Shown here: positions 1 to 9,428 of the stretch, one piece after another
Layout of the letters: every line of letters begins with the position of its first letter
Position numbering within the stretch: position 1 is the stretch's first letter
NCBI GenBank assembly: GCA_017631885.1
Contig: JAGBSH010000018.1
Span: forward strand, 1-52,795
Origin: Fibrobacteraceae bacterium
Lineage (GTDB): Bacteria; Fibrobacterota; Fibrobacteria; Fibrobacterales; Fibrobacteraceae
DNA length: 52,795 bases
Direction: 5' to 3'
Translations under genes and position numbers: made by a program
The notes under the pieces: generated by a model
Told to the model about the DNA's origin: nothing
Databases searched by the model: none
The model's input: the letters and a program-made list of their open reading frames with translations, nothing else

Positions 1-2
1 AG

Positions 3-3000
3 ACAACAGAATTTCGTGTAGATAGAACTGCCCCGGAATTTTCATTTGAAAATGTTGTAGGGCTTGCATTAGATTCCTTTTCGAGTGAAAAATATGCGAG
101 CTTTAAAAGACCTTCTCGAAATGAAGGCTTTATGTATGTTTCAGAAGATAGCTTGTTAGATATAAATTATTCTGTGAAAGAATTATTAGGCGGCCGAGAT
201 TCTACGGTGGTGACTGTGTCTTGGCAATTTATTCATGCTAGTGATACATCAAAAATAGACAGGGCAGGCGATTCAGTTGTTGTAAAAGAATCTTTCAATA
301 AAGCTATTGACAAATGGACAGAAATGTCTAATATGCGATTGCAAGATGGTGACTATATATTGCGTGCTGTTGCTAAAGATGAAGCGAAAAATTTAAAGAA
401 ATATCAGTATGAAAAACAAATACGTATAGATAGAACTCCACCAAAAATTTTGAGTTTAGTAAGTAATCGCCTTATATATCCAGATTCAGTAACTGATTTT
501 AGTGCAACTTTTGTTGTTTCAGAAAAAGACGATTTAAGCTCTAATAGAACAGGTATGTATTGTTATTATCGTGTTCTTGGCGGTGATGCAAATGAAACTT
601 GGTATAGTGTTACTGAAAATATTTTAAAGAATGATACCATAGGATTTAATATTTTGGCCAATGCTGTTGGCAAGAAAAATGGTAAACGTTATTTAGAAAC
701 AGTTTGTCTTGATGCGGCTGGAAACGAAAGTGTTAGAACTGATTTATTTTATCTTGGTAAGCGTTATCCCATAATTTCTTCACCACAGGAAGAAGATTAT
801 CTGACCAAAGAATATATTCCTATTGTAGGAATTGCGCCGCCAGTTTCAATAACTTCAGAGAATACAACGGTTTATAGGCTTCGTTATCGTTTAGAAAATA
901 CAAATGAATGGCTTACGGATAATATCGAAGTAGTAAAATCAAATCAATCTAAAGATAGTGCACACATTTCAAAAATATCACAAAGTACTGAAGGGATTTT
1001 GGGTTATTTCCATAATGTTGGTTTATCTGAATCAAGGGTTATAGTAGAACTTTCAACGCGTTCTTGTTCAACATGTGAATGGTTGGCAGATACAACATCA
1101 ATTGTTGTGGATAATGTAAGTTCAAGTGATTCATTGCGTTCAGTTGTTTTTGAAATTTCTTCTCCAAGAATAGAGGTTGGTAAGGATTCATTGGAAGTAT
1201 CAATACGCCTTGGTGATAATGTTTCTGGTGAATATTATTTGCGCGTTTATGCAGAAGATTCAAAAGGAACAGGGTTATTTGAAAAGTCAGCAGAATATGT
1301 TACTGCTAACCCATTTATGGGAGAACCTCAAAATACGGACTTAGATAAAGGAGTTTGGTTTTATGAAAAAGATGGCTTGTATCATTTAGAATGGAATGGT
1401 TTTGAATCTTTAGATTCAGTTAATATTTATTTCGATTCAAATACATTTGGGGAGACTTGTTTGTCGGCGAATGGAAATAGTAATCTTGAAAATGGTTGTA
1501 AAGTTTCAGAATCTAGCATAGATGTGTCTTCTTTTCAGAAAGCTATAGAGAATTATATGCTTGGTTTTTTGGTTTGGCAGTTTCCAACATATACAGATAA
1601 AGTAATGACACTTTATGGCACAAAAGGCCATGTTGTTATGAGTTCGAAAGGAGCTTTTTATGTGGGTAAGGGGAATTTTACCAAAGATTTTGATATCCCT
1701 GTTTATTTTGGTTCTAGTTCTGTAAGTGGTTTTAATTTTATGGGGACTGAATATGCTTCTATAAATCCTTGGAGTACAGGTTGGACAATTCACCCGAATC
1801 ATTATGGCTTACGTTTTGTGTGGGATGGCCTTTATTCAGGTAATTTATACCCGGCAAGTGGTAATATAACTTTACATGCAGAAGTGATAGAAAATACATT
1901 GAATAATCCGCAAGTCATTTTAATGGATACTGTTATCTCATTAACATTGCCCGAGATGGAAGTGGCGTTAACAGACTTGCCTGATTTTTATATGATGAAA
2001 AATGCGAGCGATTCGTTTGTAAATGATTCAAGTGAAAAGAAAGTTTTTGAAATGGATTCAGTAAATATTTCTTATGGGATTTTGTATAAAGATGCTATTG
2101 TTTCTGTTGATATTTTAGATGCCAATGAAAAATTAGTGAAACGTTTACAAGATAATGTTTTGGTAAAAGCAAGTACAAATCAAAATGCTAATTCGTGTCG
2201 TTGGGGGTTAACAGATTCTTTGGGAATTCCTGTAGAACCTGGTCGATTTAGTGTGGTTGTTTCAGCGCATGAAATCGGGAAAGAAGATTCAACAAAGTTT
2301 AAAACATCAAGTTTTGCATTGTCTTTAAAGACAATGCTTCCGGATCCTTCAAAAAGTGTGAATTTGTTAGTTGCTGAAGCATTTGATGATAATGGAAAAA
2401 ATCGATATATTCCTATTGCAGATTATCTTGTTCGAGCTGATTTAACTGCAAAATATTTGCCAAAAGAAAATCGAGAAGAAGTAAATATAAATATGGATGT
2501 TTCTGGGGAACAAGAAATATATGGATACGCCCCAGAACGGTTTAGTTTAGCAATAAAACGACACCGGCAACAGTTGGATTTGGTTGTTGTACGGAGGTTG
2601 CACACGAATATTGAATATGTTGATTGTGGTTGGTTATGGGGAGCATTTGGTTGCTCTGAAGAAGGACAGAGAACGCAGGGAAAAATATATATTGACACAC
2701 TAACTTTTTCTTCTGATGTTCGGACAGGGGTGTTGAATGTTCGTAAAGTCGCCAATGACAATGATGAAGATTTTGGGTATGATGATGATAAATATTCAGA
2801 AAATTACTTGGATATGGTTGTATTTACCATGGCGGGATGGAAACAATTCTTAGATGGTGAGCAAATAGATGATGTAAAAAATGAAAAACAATTTGAGAAT
2901 GCTGTTAATAGTCAATATAATGTTTGGAACCTTTCCAAAATAACTTCTAACAGTCGGGGGTTTGTCTTACCGCCACCTGAATCAGGAAAACAAAATTATA

Positions 3001-6000
3001 CTTATCCGGTTGATAAGTTAAATGAAAATTGTAGTGTTGTTTTTGAAGATTCTATCCCGACAAAATTCTGTACATATGGTGATTCGGGAACGACTGCTGG
3101 TTACGATCCAAATGCGAATTTGTTTGTCGTAAGAATGTCGGGAATCGAAAATGGAGATTTTTATGCGCTAAAAGAAAAGATTAATTCAAGTTCTGATAGG
3201 GAACGCTATCGATTTGCGTATTTCAATATTGAATTGACAATTCCCAAAGAATATTGGGATGCTCCATTTGGTATGGATAATTTAGTTAACCGCACAATTA
3301 GATTTGACCATACCAATAAAACCATCTTTGGAACAGAAATTGATGGTTATTGGAATGCTTTAAGTGGTTTATGTGGAACTTCCATATTAGGTAATTATTT
3401 CGATGGCACTAATTGGGAATGCGATAATTCTTATGGGTTGTTAACTCCTTATGAAATGCAATACCTTCCATTTTTACCGGGAAATCAACTTGATGGAGGA
3501 AAGAATATTTTCCTTTTTGCTGATGAAAATAAAGATTTTATGTATCCATCTTATTTTGATTTGAAATTCTATAATCCTAAAAATCAACATAATTATTTCC
3601 AAGTATTGGCATTAGGAACAGATTTAGATAATAGTCCCTTGTGTGATTATGATGAGGCAAGCAATATAGACGCGGCTTATGGTCATAATCCACGTTGCCA
3701 AATTTCTATGACGAGTTTGGAGGATTCTTTGAGAACGCCTTTATTTGCTCATGGAAATGTAAGTTTTTATGTCGGGAAAAATATGAAATGGAATAACGGG
3801 AATTTGGTTAAAATACCATTTCCAATAGATCCAAATTGGTTGTCAAAATTAGAACGGTCTGATAAGCCTTGTGATGTCGTGGATTCATTAACAGAAGGGG
3901 CTGCAAATTGTTATAAATACTATGATGGCGGTTCAAAAATACACCATTCTTTAGGGGATTTCAGTGAAAAACAATGGCTTGATGATTTTACCTTAGAAAA
4001 TGGTTTTATAAAAAATGAAGTTAATTCTCCCGCACAATCTCCTAGACCAAATGCAATTTATTCAAAGCCAGAAAATGAATTGTCTGAAATAGCTTTTTCA
4101 AATTTAAGATTCAAACCGGAAAGTGAAAATTATGAAAATGAATATTTCTTTATCCCATTGGATGTCATTACAAAAATAAAGAATAATCCTTTATTTGAAG
4201 GTATAACTCTTACAAAATATGATTTGAATTTAAATACAACCAATTGGAAACTTAATGAAGATTCAACAAAGCTTATTTCTTTTGCTAAAGATACACTTTA
4301 TAAGAATAGAATTTATCGAGAAGGTTCTGATAGCATTCAGCGAATTCCTACCTCAATGAAATCAACAAGTCTTCCGATAAAATATTTTTATAAAGGGTTA
4401 AATTCATGGACAAAAGAGCCAAAATTTGAAACAGTAGAAGTTTTACATCTTGATTCTAGCGCACATTCTCATTTTAATATTTCATCAGAAAAAAATGCAT
4501 TAGATAGGATAATAAGTTATAAACCGTTTGATTCGATTCACGTTCAACGACCAAAGGAATTGGTAGAATTAAAAGCGAATTTGACAAAGGGGAATGCTTA
4601 TAAACTTTCTTATTTAAAACAAGGAGTCTATTATTTTATTAAAGAATTTGTTGCAGAAAAATCAGGCAATCAAAGGATTGTATGGTTTGATATGAATCGT
4701 CTTCAAGGTAATACTCAGTTTATGCTGACTTGGGGAGCATCAGATGTTGAAAATTTATTTTATAGTACATACAATCTGTATGTTGGAACGCTAGTAAAAG
4801 TAAATGAAATAGGCGTTGTGGAATCACTGTTTGGGGAGTTATCTGTAACATTCCCTGTAGGTTCTGTAGAAGAAAATGAAGGTATTACAGTAAGAACTAT
4901 AGAAAAAGATGATTATCCGTTTGAAGTGTTTAATGACATGCCTTTAACAGGCCCTGTTATGGAAGTTTTACCATCAATGGAATTTAAAGATTCTAGTAAT
5001 CTTCCACGGATTCAAATGCGAATTTCTAAAAATGAAATGGAATCTAAAGGTGTTACTCCACAGACTTTAAAACTTTATAAAATAGATTTTGAAAATAAAA
5101 AAATTGTTCCTCTTGAAAATGCTTTGTATGGCTACTTAAAAGCAGATGGAAGTGCAGCGGTTTCAAATAGTTCATCAGAAAATGCTACTTGTAGTACTTG
5201 GGATTCAGAACTTTGTTACCCAGGAGATGATAATAAATGGGAATATATTTTAATTTCTGCAGAAACAAAAACATTTTCTGTATTTGCTGCTATGTCTTCT
5301 AAATTAGCAGATGTTTCAAAATTCAATATTGAAATAATGCCAGAAATAGCGACGGATTCAGAGAGAATTTTAAATGTGAGAGGTTTAGGTGATTTTGTTT
5401 TGTATGTAGATGATGATTCATTGAAAAATGATAGTGGAGATAAAACACCAGCGACAATTTTACCATATACTTCTGATTCAAATGGGTTGCTTCATGTATC
5501 ACTTCCTGATAGAAACTCAGAAATAGATACAAATTATATATTCGTTATAGCTCTTGGTGAAGTTGATTCAGAAGGCAAAAAACAAGAATTTCCGATAGTT
5601 TCCGCTAAGGCAAAAGCATTTACTGTTCCTTCTGAATTTACTTGTTCTCTCCCATCTGATTCATTGTGGCTAGGTCTTGATAATGGTTATATGGCTTATA
5701 GTGTAAGTTGTAATCATCCAGGCTATGGTTTTATGAGCCTTTATCAAGGAAATCATGCTGTTGCAGAAATTCGAACTGAAATTCCAGATACCATAATTTA
5801 TAATGGAATACAAACAATTGGAAATTCTTTCTTAGGAAAGATTCCATCAGGTATCTATGAATCACGTTATATAGGAGTTTCCTATTTAGGAAATAATATA
5901 CAAATGGCAGGTCCTTTAATTTATACGGATTCTGTGCGCCCTGTTATTAAGGATTTTTCTGTACAAGATTCTAGCGAAATTCTTGATAGAATTTTTGCAA

Positions 6001-8537
6001 TAAGTGCAAATGTTTCTGATTTAGAATCAGGAATAGCTAATGTTATAATAGCGCCAGTATTTGGTTTAGATTCTTTGCCTGTGATAAAAGTGTTACCTGA
6101 TTCTACTGGTCAAATTTTTGCGAATGTAAAACTTTCTCGTAAACAACTTTCAGAATGTATTGGTTGCTTACTTTCAATAAAAATGAGAGTTGAGGATTAT
6201 GGTCATAATTATTCTGAGAAATTTTTTGTTACAGAAGAAAAATTGTATCCTTATCCAACGGAACTTTCATTATGGTATCCAGCTAGAGAAAATAGTGGTA
6301 AGATAGTTCACGAATTTCTTGGAACAGGCCACAATCTTAATTTAATCAATATGACAACTCCTTGGTTGAGTGATGCTGGTTTGTATTTTGGTAATGCAGC
6401 AGATTATACAAAGGGGGAAGGAGTGGTTTATTTCGGTAGTAGTTCTTCATATTCCTTTGAAGCTAGAATTAAGAGAGGTTCAGTGTATAATTCATGGCGT
6501 AGAATTCTTGGCTTTTCTGGACAAAATGGTTTAAATATTGAACTTATGCAACGCGGAAATACTTTAAAATTGGTAGAAAGTTCTCATTCATTTGAAACAG
6601 AATCGCTTGACATCAATGAAAAATCTTGGTCGCATATAGTTGTAACGGTTGATTCAGCTTATGTAAAATTCTATGTAGATGGAGAATTAAAACAAGAATA
6701 TGTTAGCACTATTTTAAAGGAACGTGAGTTAGAAGGAGTTTTCTCTTTAGGTAAAAATGATAGCGAAGAGTCATATCTTGGGAACGTTGCTGATATTCGC
6801 ATGTATTCACGTGCATTGACAGCTGCTGAAGTAGAGGAACTTTCGAAACCTGTAACTGATAGCGGTGAAATTTCTGATGTCATTGTTGTAGCTGTGAATG
6901 ATATGGATGTTGAGAGTGGTTTCTCTAATGAGTTCTCTTGCTCTGTGGCGGGCAATAAGTACCTTGTATCGGGTGATTCTGCAACACTCGCGATGACTGT
7001 AATAGTTGAGAATTCGGCCGACTACAATGTTGTGCTATATGCAAGGTCTGCTACTGTTGGCAATAAGCCGGTTTATGTCGGCGAATCAAGTTTGCTCGCT
7101 GGGATGGCGAACTTTTCCAATACCTGGCGTGCGGTGACTGTTTCAGGCGCGTCCGTCCATCTCGTGGCAGGTACGCATACATTGGTATTGAAGGTCCCTG
7201 CTGGTATCCAGATTGGCAGTGTGGCTCTCACTACTGCGAATGTTCCTTCGTCAATGATTGCTTGGGGAGTAAGCACCTCTGACAAGGTTATGGGAGTTGT
7301 GCCTACTGATACGGCTCGCAAGATAAAGTCGTATTTGCGCTACGAGGGATACCCGGAAACGTCTACGCTCCGTCCGCGCATTCGCCTGCGCAACGTATCC
7401 AATGAACCTGTGAATGGATTTTCCGTCCGCTACTATTTCCGTGGTGAAGACGTTTCAACAGCGGGCGTTGAGCGCTACTGGCCGAATAATGTGGAGACTT
7501 TCCCAGCGGTTCATTCCGAAAGTGCAAATACTGGATTTGTGGAATGGAAATTTGCGGATGAGCAGATTCCTGCTAATGGAACGGTGTTTGGTGGCGAAGG
7601 ACCGCATTTTGGACTTTATAATGCAGATTATTCTCCATGGAACGCTTCTGATGACCCGTCTTTTGTAGATCCGAATTCTGGATTGGTTGCGAATATCGAT
7701 GGTTTCTATGAAGATGTTGGCATTATAGTTCTTGATAATGACAACAACTTGATTGGTGGTTCTTGCGCTGAAATGGAAGATCCTGTATCGCTCGAGACCA
7801 AAGTTCGTGTGCTTGCATCTGATATTCGTAATGACAATCAATCAAGTGAAATTCATATTAAAGTTGAAAATACGGGTAATGTTGCCTTGAAAAATTTTGA
7901 TGTACGTTACTATTTCTTTGTAGAAGAAGGCCTTGCGCCAGTTTATGAAGTTTACGACAAGTCGGAATGTGCGTCTGCCTCGATGGAAAGTCTTGGTTCC
8001 GGTCGCTGGCAGGTGACTGTTCATTGTGATAGGCCTCTCGTTGCTGGCAAGGCATGGCAAAATCCAGTGAAAATCGCGCTGCATTTGCCAAGTTGGGTAG
8101 AAATCTGGAATGTAAGTGATGACCCGAGTCACGACAGTCTGGATTTGACATTGCACGAAGCTCATGGCATTTGTGTGTTTGATTCTACGGGGTATATGCT
8201 TTATGGCAATGAGCCTATATGGACCTTGCCTACCCCAGATGAGGATAATTCGGATTTTGCCTATGATGTGGATTTCGGTTATCATTCGCCAGACAATTTT
8301 ATACCTGTGATTCGTACGCCCGATGGACTTGTGCTTACACTTGACAATTGGACATACGTGGAACTGAGTCTAGTGACGGCTTTGGGGACGCCAGTGAAAT
8401 CTATTTTTAATGGAACTCTTGCTTCAGGAGAACAATTTGTACATGTAGATTGGACAGGCATTGATATAAATAAAACTTATTTGATGCTTAAAGTAAATGG
8501 AACCATTAAATCAACAAAGAAACTTTCTTTGCTGTAA
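3..8537 (+). CDS. Giant multi-module secreted/surface protein, 5' end outside window
   Basis: The reading frame is open from base 3 to the stop at 8535-8537, so the real start and any signal peptide lie upstream. The first ATG at 132 is internal: the codons before it encode an R-V-D-R-T-A-P segment that matches a second R-I-D-R-T-P-P segment near 424-450, a repeated Ig-like/bacterial surface module boundary. Visible modules are a LamG/concanavalin-A-like domain (about 6265-6840, with W-S-H-I-V-V-T-V-D and the ending A-D-I-R-M-Y-S-R-A-L), a CBM6/35-like beta-sandwich (about 6870-7245), and two related beta-sandwich modules containing F-S/D-V-R-Y-Y-F (about 7320-7760 and 7790-8210), like the non-catalytic modules of secreted polysaccharide-binding proteins. 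The last 80 residues resemble a T9SS-type sorting tail. No catalytic domain was recognised. Binding to plant polysaccharide is an inference. Base composition changes sharply near 6850. Confidence 0.85.
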   Translation, partial: TTEFRVDRTAPEFSFENVVGLALDSFSSEKYASFKRPSRNEGFMYVSEDSLLDINYSVKELLGGRDSTVVTVSWQFIHASDTSKIDRAGDSVVVKESFNKAIDKWTEMSNMRLQDGDYILRAVAKDEAKNLKKYQYEKQIRIDRTPPKILSLVSNRLIYPDSVTDFSATFVVSEKDDLSSNRTGMYCYYRVLGGDANETWYSVTENILKNDTIGFNILANAVGKKNGKRYLETVCLDAAGNESVRTDLFYLGKRYPIISSPQEEDYLTKEYIPIVGIAPPVSITSENTTVYRLRYRLENTNEWLTDNIEVVKSNQSKDSAHISKISQSTEGILGYFHNVGLSESRVIVELSTRSCSTCEWLADTTSIVVDNVSSSDSLRSVVFEISSPRIEVGKDSLEVSIRLGDNVSGEYYLRVYAEDSKGTGLFEKSAEYVTANPFMGEPQNTDLDKGVWFYEKDGLYHLEWNGFESLDSVNIYFDSNTFGETCLSANGNSNLENGCKVSESSIDVSSFQKAIENYMLGFLVWQFPTYTDKVMTLYGTKGHVVMSSKGAFYVGKGNFTKDFDIPVYFGSSSVSGFNFMGTEYASINPWSTGWTIHPNHYGLRFVWDGLYSGNLYPASGNITLHAEVIENTLNNPQVILMDTVISLTLPEMEVALTDLPDFYMMKNASDSFVNDSSEKKVFEMDSVNISYGILYKDAIVSVDILDANEKLVKRLQDNVLVKASTNQNANSCRWGLTDSLGIPVEPGRFSVVVSAHEIGKEDSTKFKTSSFALSLKTMLPDPSKSVNLLVAEAFDDNGKNRYIPIADYLVRADLTAKYLPKENREEVNINMDVSGEQEIYGYAPERFSLAIKRHRQQLDLVVVRRLHTNIEYVDCGWLWGAFGCSEEGQRTQGKIYIDTLTFSSDVRTGVLNVRKVANDNDEDFGYDDDKYSENYLDMVVFTMAGWKQFLDGEQIDDVKNEKQFENAVNSQYNVWNLSKITSNSRGFVLPPPESGKQNYTYPVDKLNENCSVVFEDSIPTKFCTYGDSGTTAGYDPNANLFVVRMSGIENGDFYALKEKINSSSDRERYRFAYFNIELTIPKEYWDAPFGMDNLVNRTIRFDHTNKTIFGTEIDGYWNALSGLCGTSILGNYFDGTNWECDNSYGLLTPYEMQYLPFLPGNQLDGGKNIFLFADENKDFMYPSYFDLKFYNPKNQHNYFQVLALGTDLDNSPLCDYDEASNIDAAYGHNPRCQISMTSLEDSLRTPLFAHGNVSFYVGKNMKWNNGNLVKIPFPIDPNWLSKLERSDKPCDVVDSLTEGAANCYKYYDGGSKIHHSLGDFSEKQWLDDFTLENGFIKNEVNSPAQSPRPNAIYSKPENELSEIAFSNLRFKPESENYENEYFFIPLDVITKIKNNPLFEGITLTKYDLNLNTTNWKLNEDSTKLISFAKDTLYKNRIYREGSDSIQRIPTSMKSTSLPIKYFYKGLNSWTKEPKFETVEVLHLDSSAHSHFNISSEKNALDRIISYKPFDSIHVQRPKELVELKANLTKGNAYKLSYLKQGVYYFIKEFVAEKSGNQRIVWFDMNRLQGNTQFMLTWGASDVENLFYSTYNLYVGTLVKVNEIGVVESLFGELSVTFPVGSVEENEGITVRTIEKDDYPFEVFNDMPLTGPVMEVLPSMEFKDSSNLPRIQMRISKNEMESKGVTPQTLKLYKIDFENKKIVPLENALYGYLKADGSAAVSNSSSENATCSTWDSELCYPGDDNKWEYILISAETKTFSVFAAMSSKLADVSKFNIEIMPEIATDSERILNVRGLGDFVLYVDDDSLKNDSGDKTPATILPYTSDSNGLLHVSLPDRNSEIDTNYIFVIALGEVDSEGKKQEFPIVSAKAKAFTVPSEFTCSLPSDSLWLGLDNGYMAYSVSCNHPGYGFMSLYQGNHAVAEIRTEIPDTIIYNGIQTIGNSFLGKIPSGIYESRYIGVSYLGNNIQMAGPLIYTDSVRPVIKDFSVQDSSEILDRIFAISANVSDLESGIANVIIAPVFGLDSLPVIKVLPDSTGQIFANVKLSRKQLSECIGCLLSIKMRVEDYGHNYSEKFFVTEEKLYPYPTELSLWYPARENSGKIVHEFLGTGHNLNLINMTTPWLSDAGLYFGNAADYTKGEGVVYFGSSSSYSFEARIKRGSVYNSWRRILGFSGQNGLNIELMQRGNTLKLVESSHSFETESLDINEKSWSHIVVTVDSAYVKFYVDGELKQEYVSTILKERELEGVFSLGKNDSEESYLGNVADIRMYSRALTAAEVEELSKPVTDSGEISDVIVVAVNDMDVESGFSNEFSCSVAGNKYLVSGDSATLAMTVIVENSADYNVVLYARSATVGNKPVYVGESSLLAGMANFSNTWRAVTVSGASVHLVAGTHTLVLKVPAGIQIGSVALTTANVPSSMIAWGVSTSDKVMGVVPTDTARKIKSYLRYEGYPETSTLRPRIRLRNVSNEPVNGFSVRYYFRGEDVSTAGVERYWPNNVETFPAVHSESANTGFVEWKFADEQIPANGTVFGGEGPHFGLYNADYSPWNASDDPSFVDPNSGLVANIDGFYEDVGIIVLDNDNNLIGGSCAEMEDPVSLETKVRVLASDIRNDNQSSEIHIKVENTGNVALKNFDVRYYFFVEEGLAPVYEVYDKSECASASMESLGSGRWQVTVHCDRPLVAGKAWQNPVKIALHLPSWVEIWNVSDDPSHDSLDLTLHEAHGICVFDSTGYMLYGNEPIWTLPTPDEDNSDFAYDVDFGYHSPDNFIPVIRTPDGLVLTLDNWTYVELSLVTALGTPVKSIFNGTLASGEQFVHVDWTGIDINKTYLMLKVNGTIKSTKKLSLL

Positions 8538-8548
8538 GGAGGTAAAAT

Positions 8549-9214
8549 ATGAATAAAGTAATAAGAACTTTTGTCTTTGTTTCTTTTGTTGCATTTCAGT
8601 CACATGCACTTAGTTTGCAGACTGTATTTGAAAATCAAAAAAAATCCACTTTCCCGGACACTTGTGAAATGCAGATGCGTACCACAGTGACGCTTCCCAA
8701 TATGGCTCCTCAGGTGGTGAATATGACTTTGCTTACTGCGGGCGAGTCGAAGTCTGTAACAACAATTAAGTCAAGTGTGATGCAGATAAAAATGGTGCAG
8801 AACAATGGCCGCATGAAGATGACGGACTTAAAGACAGGTAATGTTCTACCAGCGCAAAATATGCCAACACAAAATCCGGCTGAGGTAAATAAACAGATGG
8901 GCTCTCCAGAGGATTACAATTCTCCAGTTGCTGAAGGTTCTCTTTGGAAAATTTTGCCTAAAGATTCCTCCAAACCCACGCTTTATTATTCCCCAAAAAA
9001 GAAACGTGTTGTAAAAATGTCTGTGGAGATAAATGGAACAAATTCGGTAAGTGAATTTGAATATTGCGACAATTCTTGTGCCTTACCAGGAACTCTTAAA
9101 AAAGCAACTATCAAAACAAATACACTTCAAGGAGACGAAAGTCATGTTGTTGTAGAAGTTTTAAACGCAAAACAGAGGCATGTTCTTCCAAAGAAAATAT
9201 TTAGTGTAGAATAG
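8549..9214 (+). CDS. Small secreted protein, possibly LolA-like
   Basis: This is a 221-residue protein with a clear signal peptide: K3, R6, a hydrophobic stretch to about residue 18, and a likely cleavage after S-H-A near residue 20. It is therefore exported. The mature part is rich in beta-strand-like alternation and carries the pattern L-Q-T-V-F-E-N, then a methionine-rich stretch and an acidic C-terminal part with two cysteines close together (E-Y-C-D-N-S-C). The overall layout recalls LolA/LolB-like periplasmic lipoprotein-carrier folds, but I see no diagnostic motif. It starts 11 bases after the giant gene, with a strong AAGGAGG just upstream (about 8535-8541), so it is probably co-transcribed and perhaps functionally linked to that protein. 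Confidence 0.75.
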   Translation: MNKVIRTFVFVSFVAFQSHALSLQTVFENQKKSTFPDTCEMQMRTTVTLPNMAPQVVNMTLLTAGESKSVTTIKSSVMQIKMVQNNGRMKMTDLKTGNVLPAQNMPTQNPAEVNKQMGSPEDYNSPVAEGSLWKILPKDSSKPTLYYSPKKKRVVKMSVEINGTNSVSEFEYCDNSCALPGTLKKATIKTNTLQGDESHVVVEVLNAKQRHVLPKKIFSVE

Positions 9215-9428
9215 TAAAATTCTTTTTTTCTAAAGCGACATCTTTTGGAGTTCATTTAGTATGGCTCAGCTGTGTGAAATCAATAAATTGCTTTGATGTC
9301 TATGACATTTGTGACTACTACTCGAAAATGCAAAAACAAGTTTTTGCGCTTTTTCGTTTTGCCTACTTTTATCGCGGTTCTCGCCTTTTTCTAAATTTAC
9401 TTGCGTAAAATTTTTAGAGGTATTTATA

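Noticed and set aside
2423-2761. Antisense reading frames over the giant gene, ileS, glgP and other genes
   Set aside because: They lack ribosome-binding sites and family motifs, and exist because the AT-rich sense genes leave few stops on the other strand.
132-8537. Start of the giant gene at ATG 132
   Set aside because: The frame is open to base 3 and the upstream codons encode a repeat-like segment that matches one further in, so the gene continues off the window.
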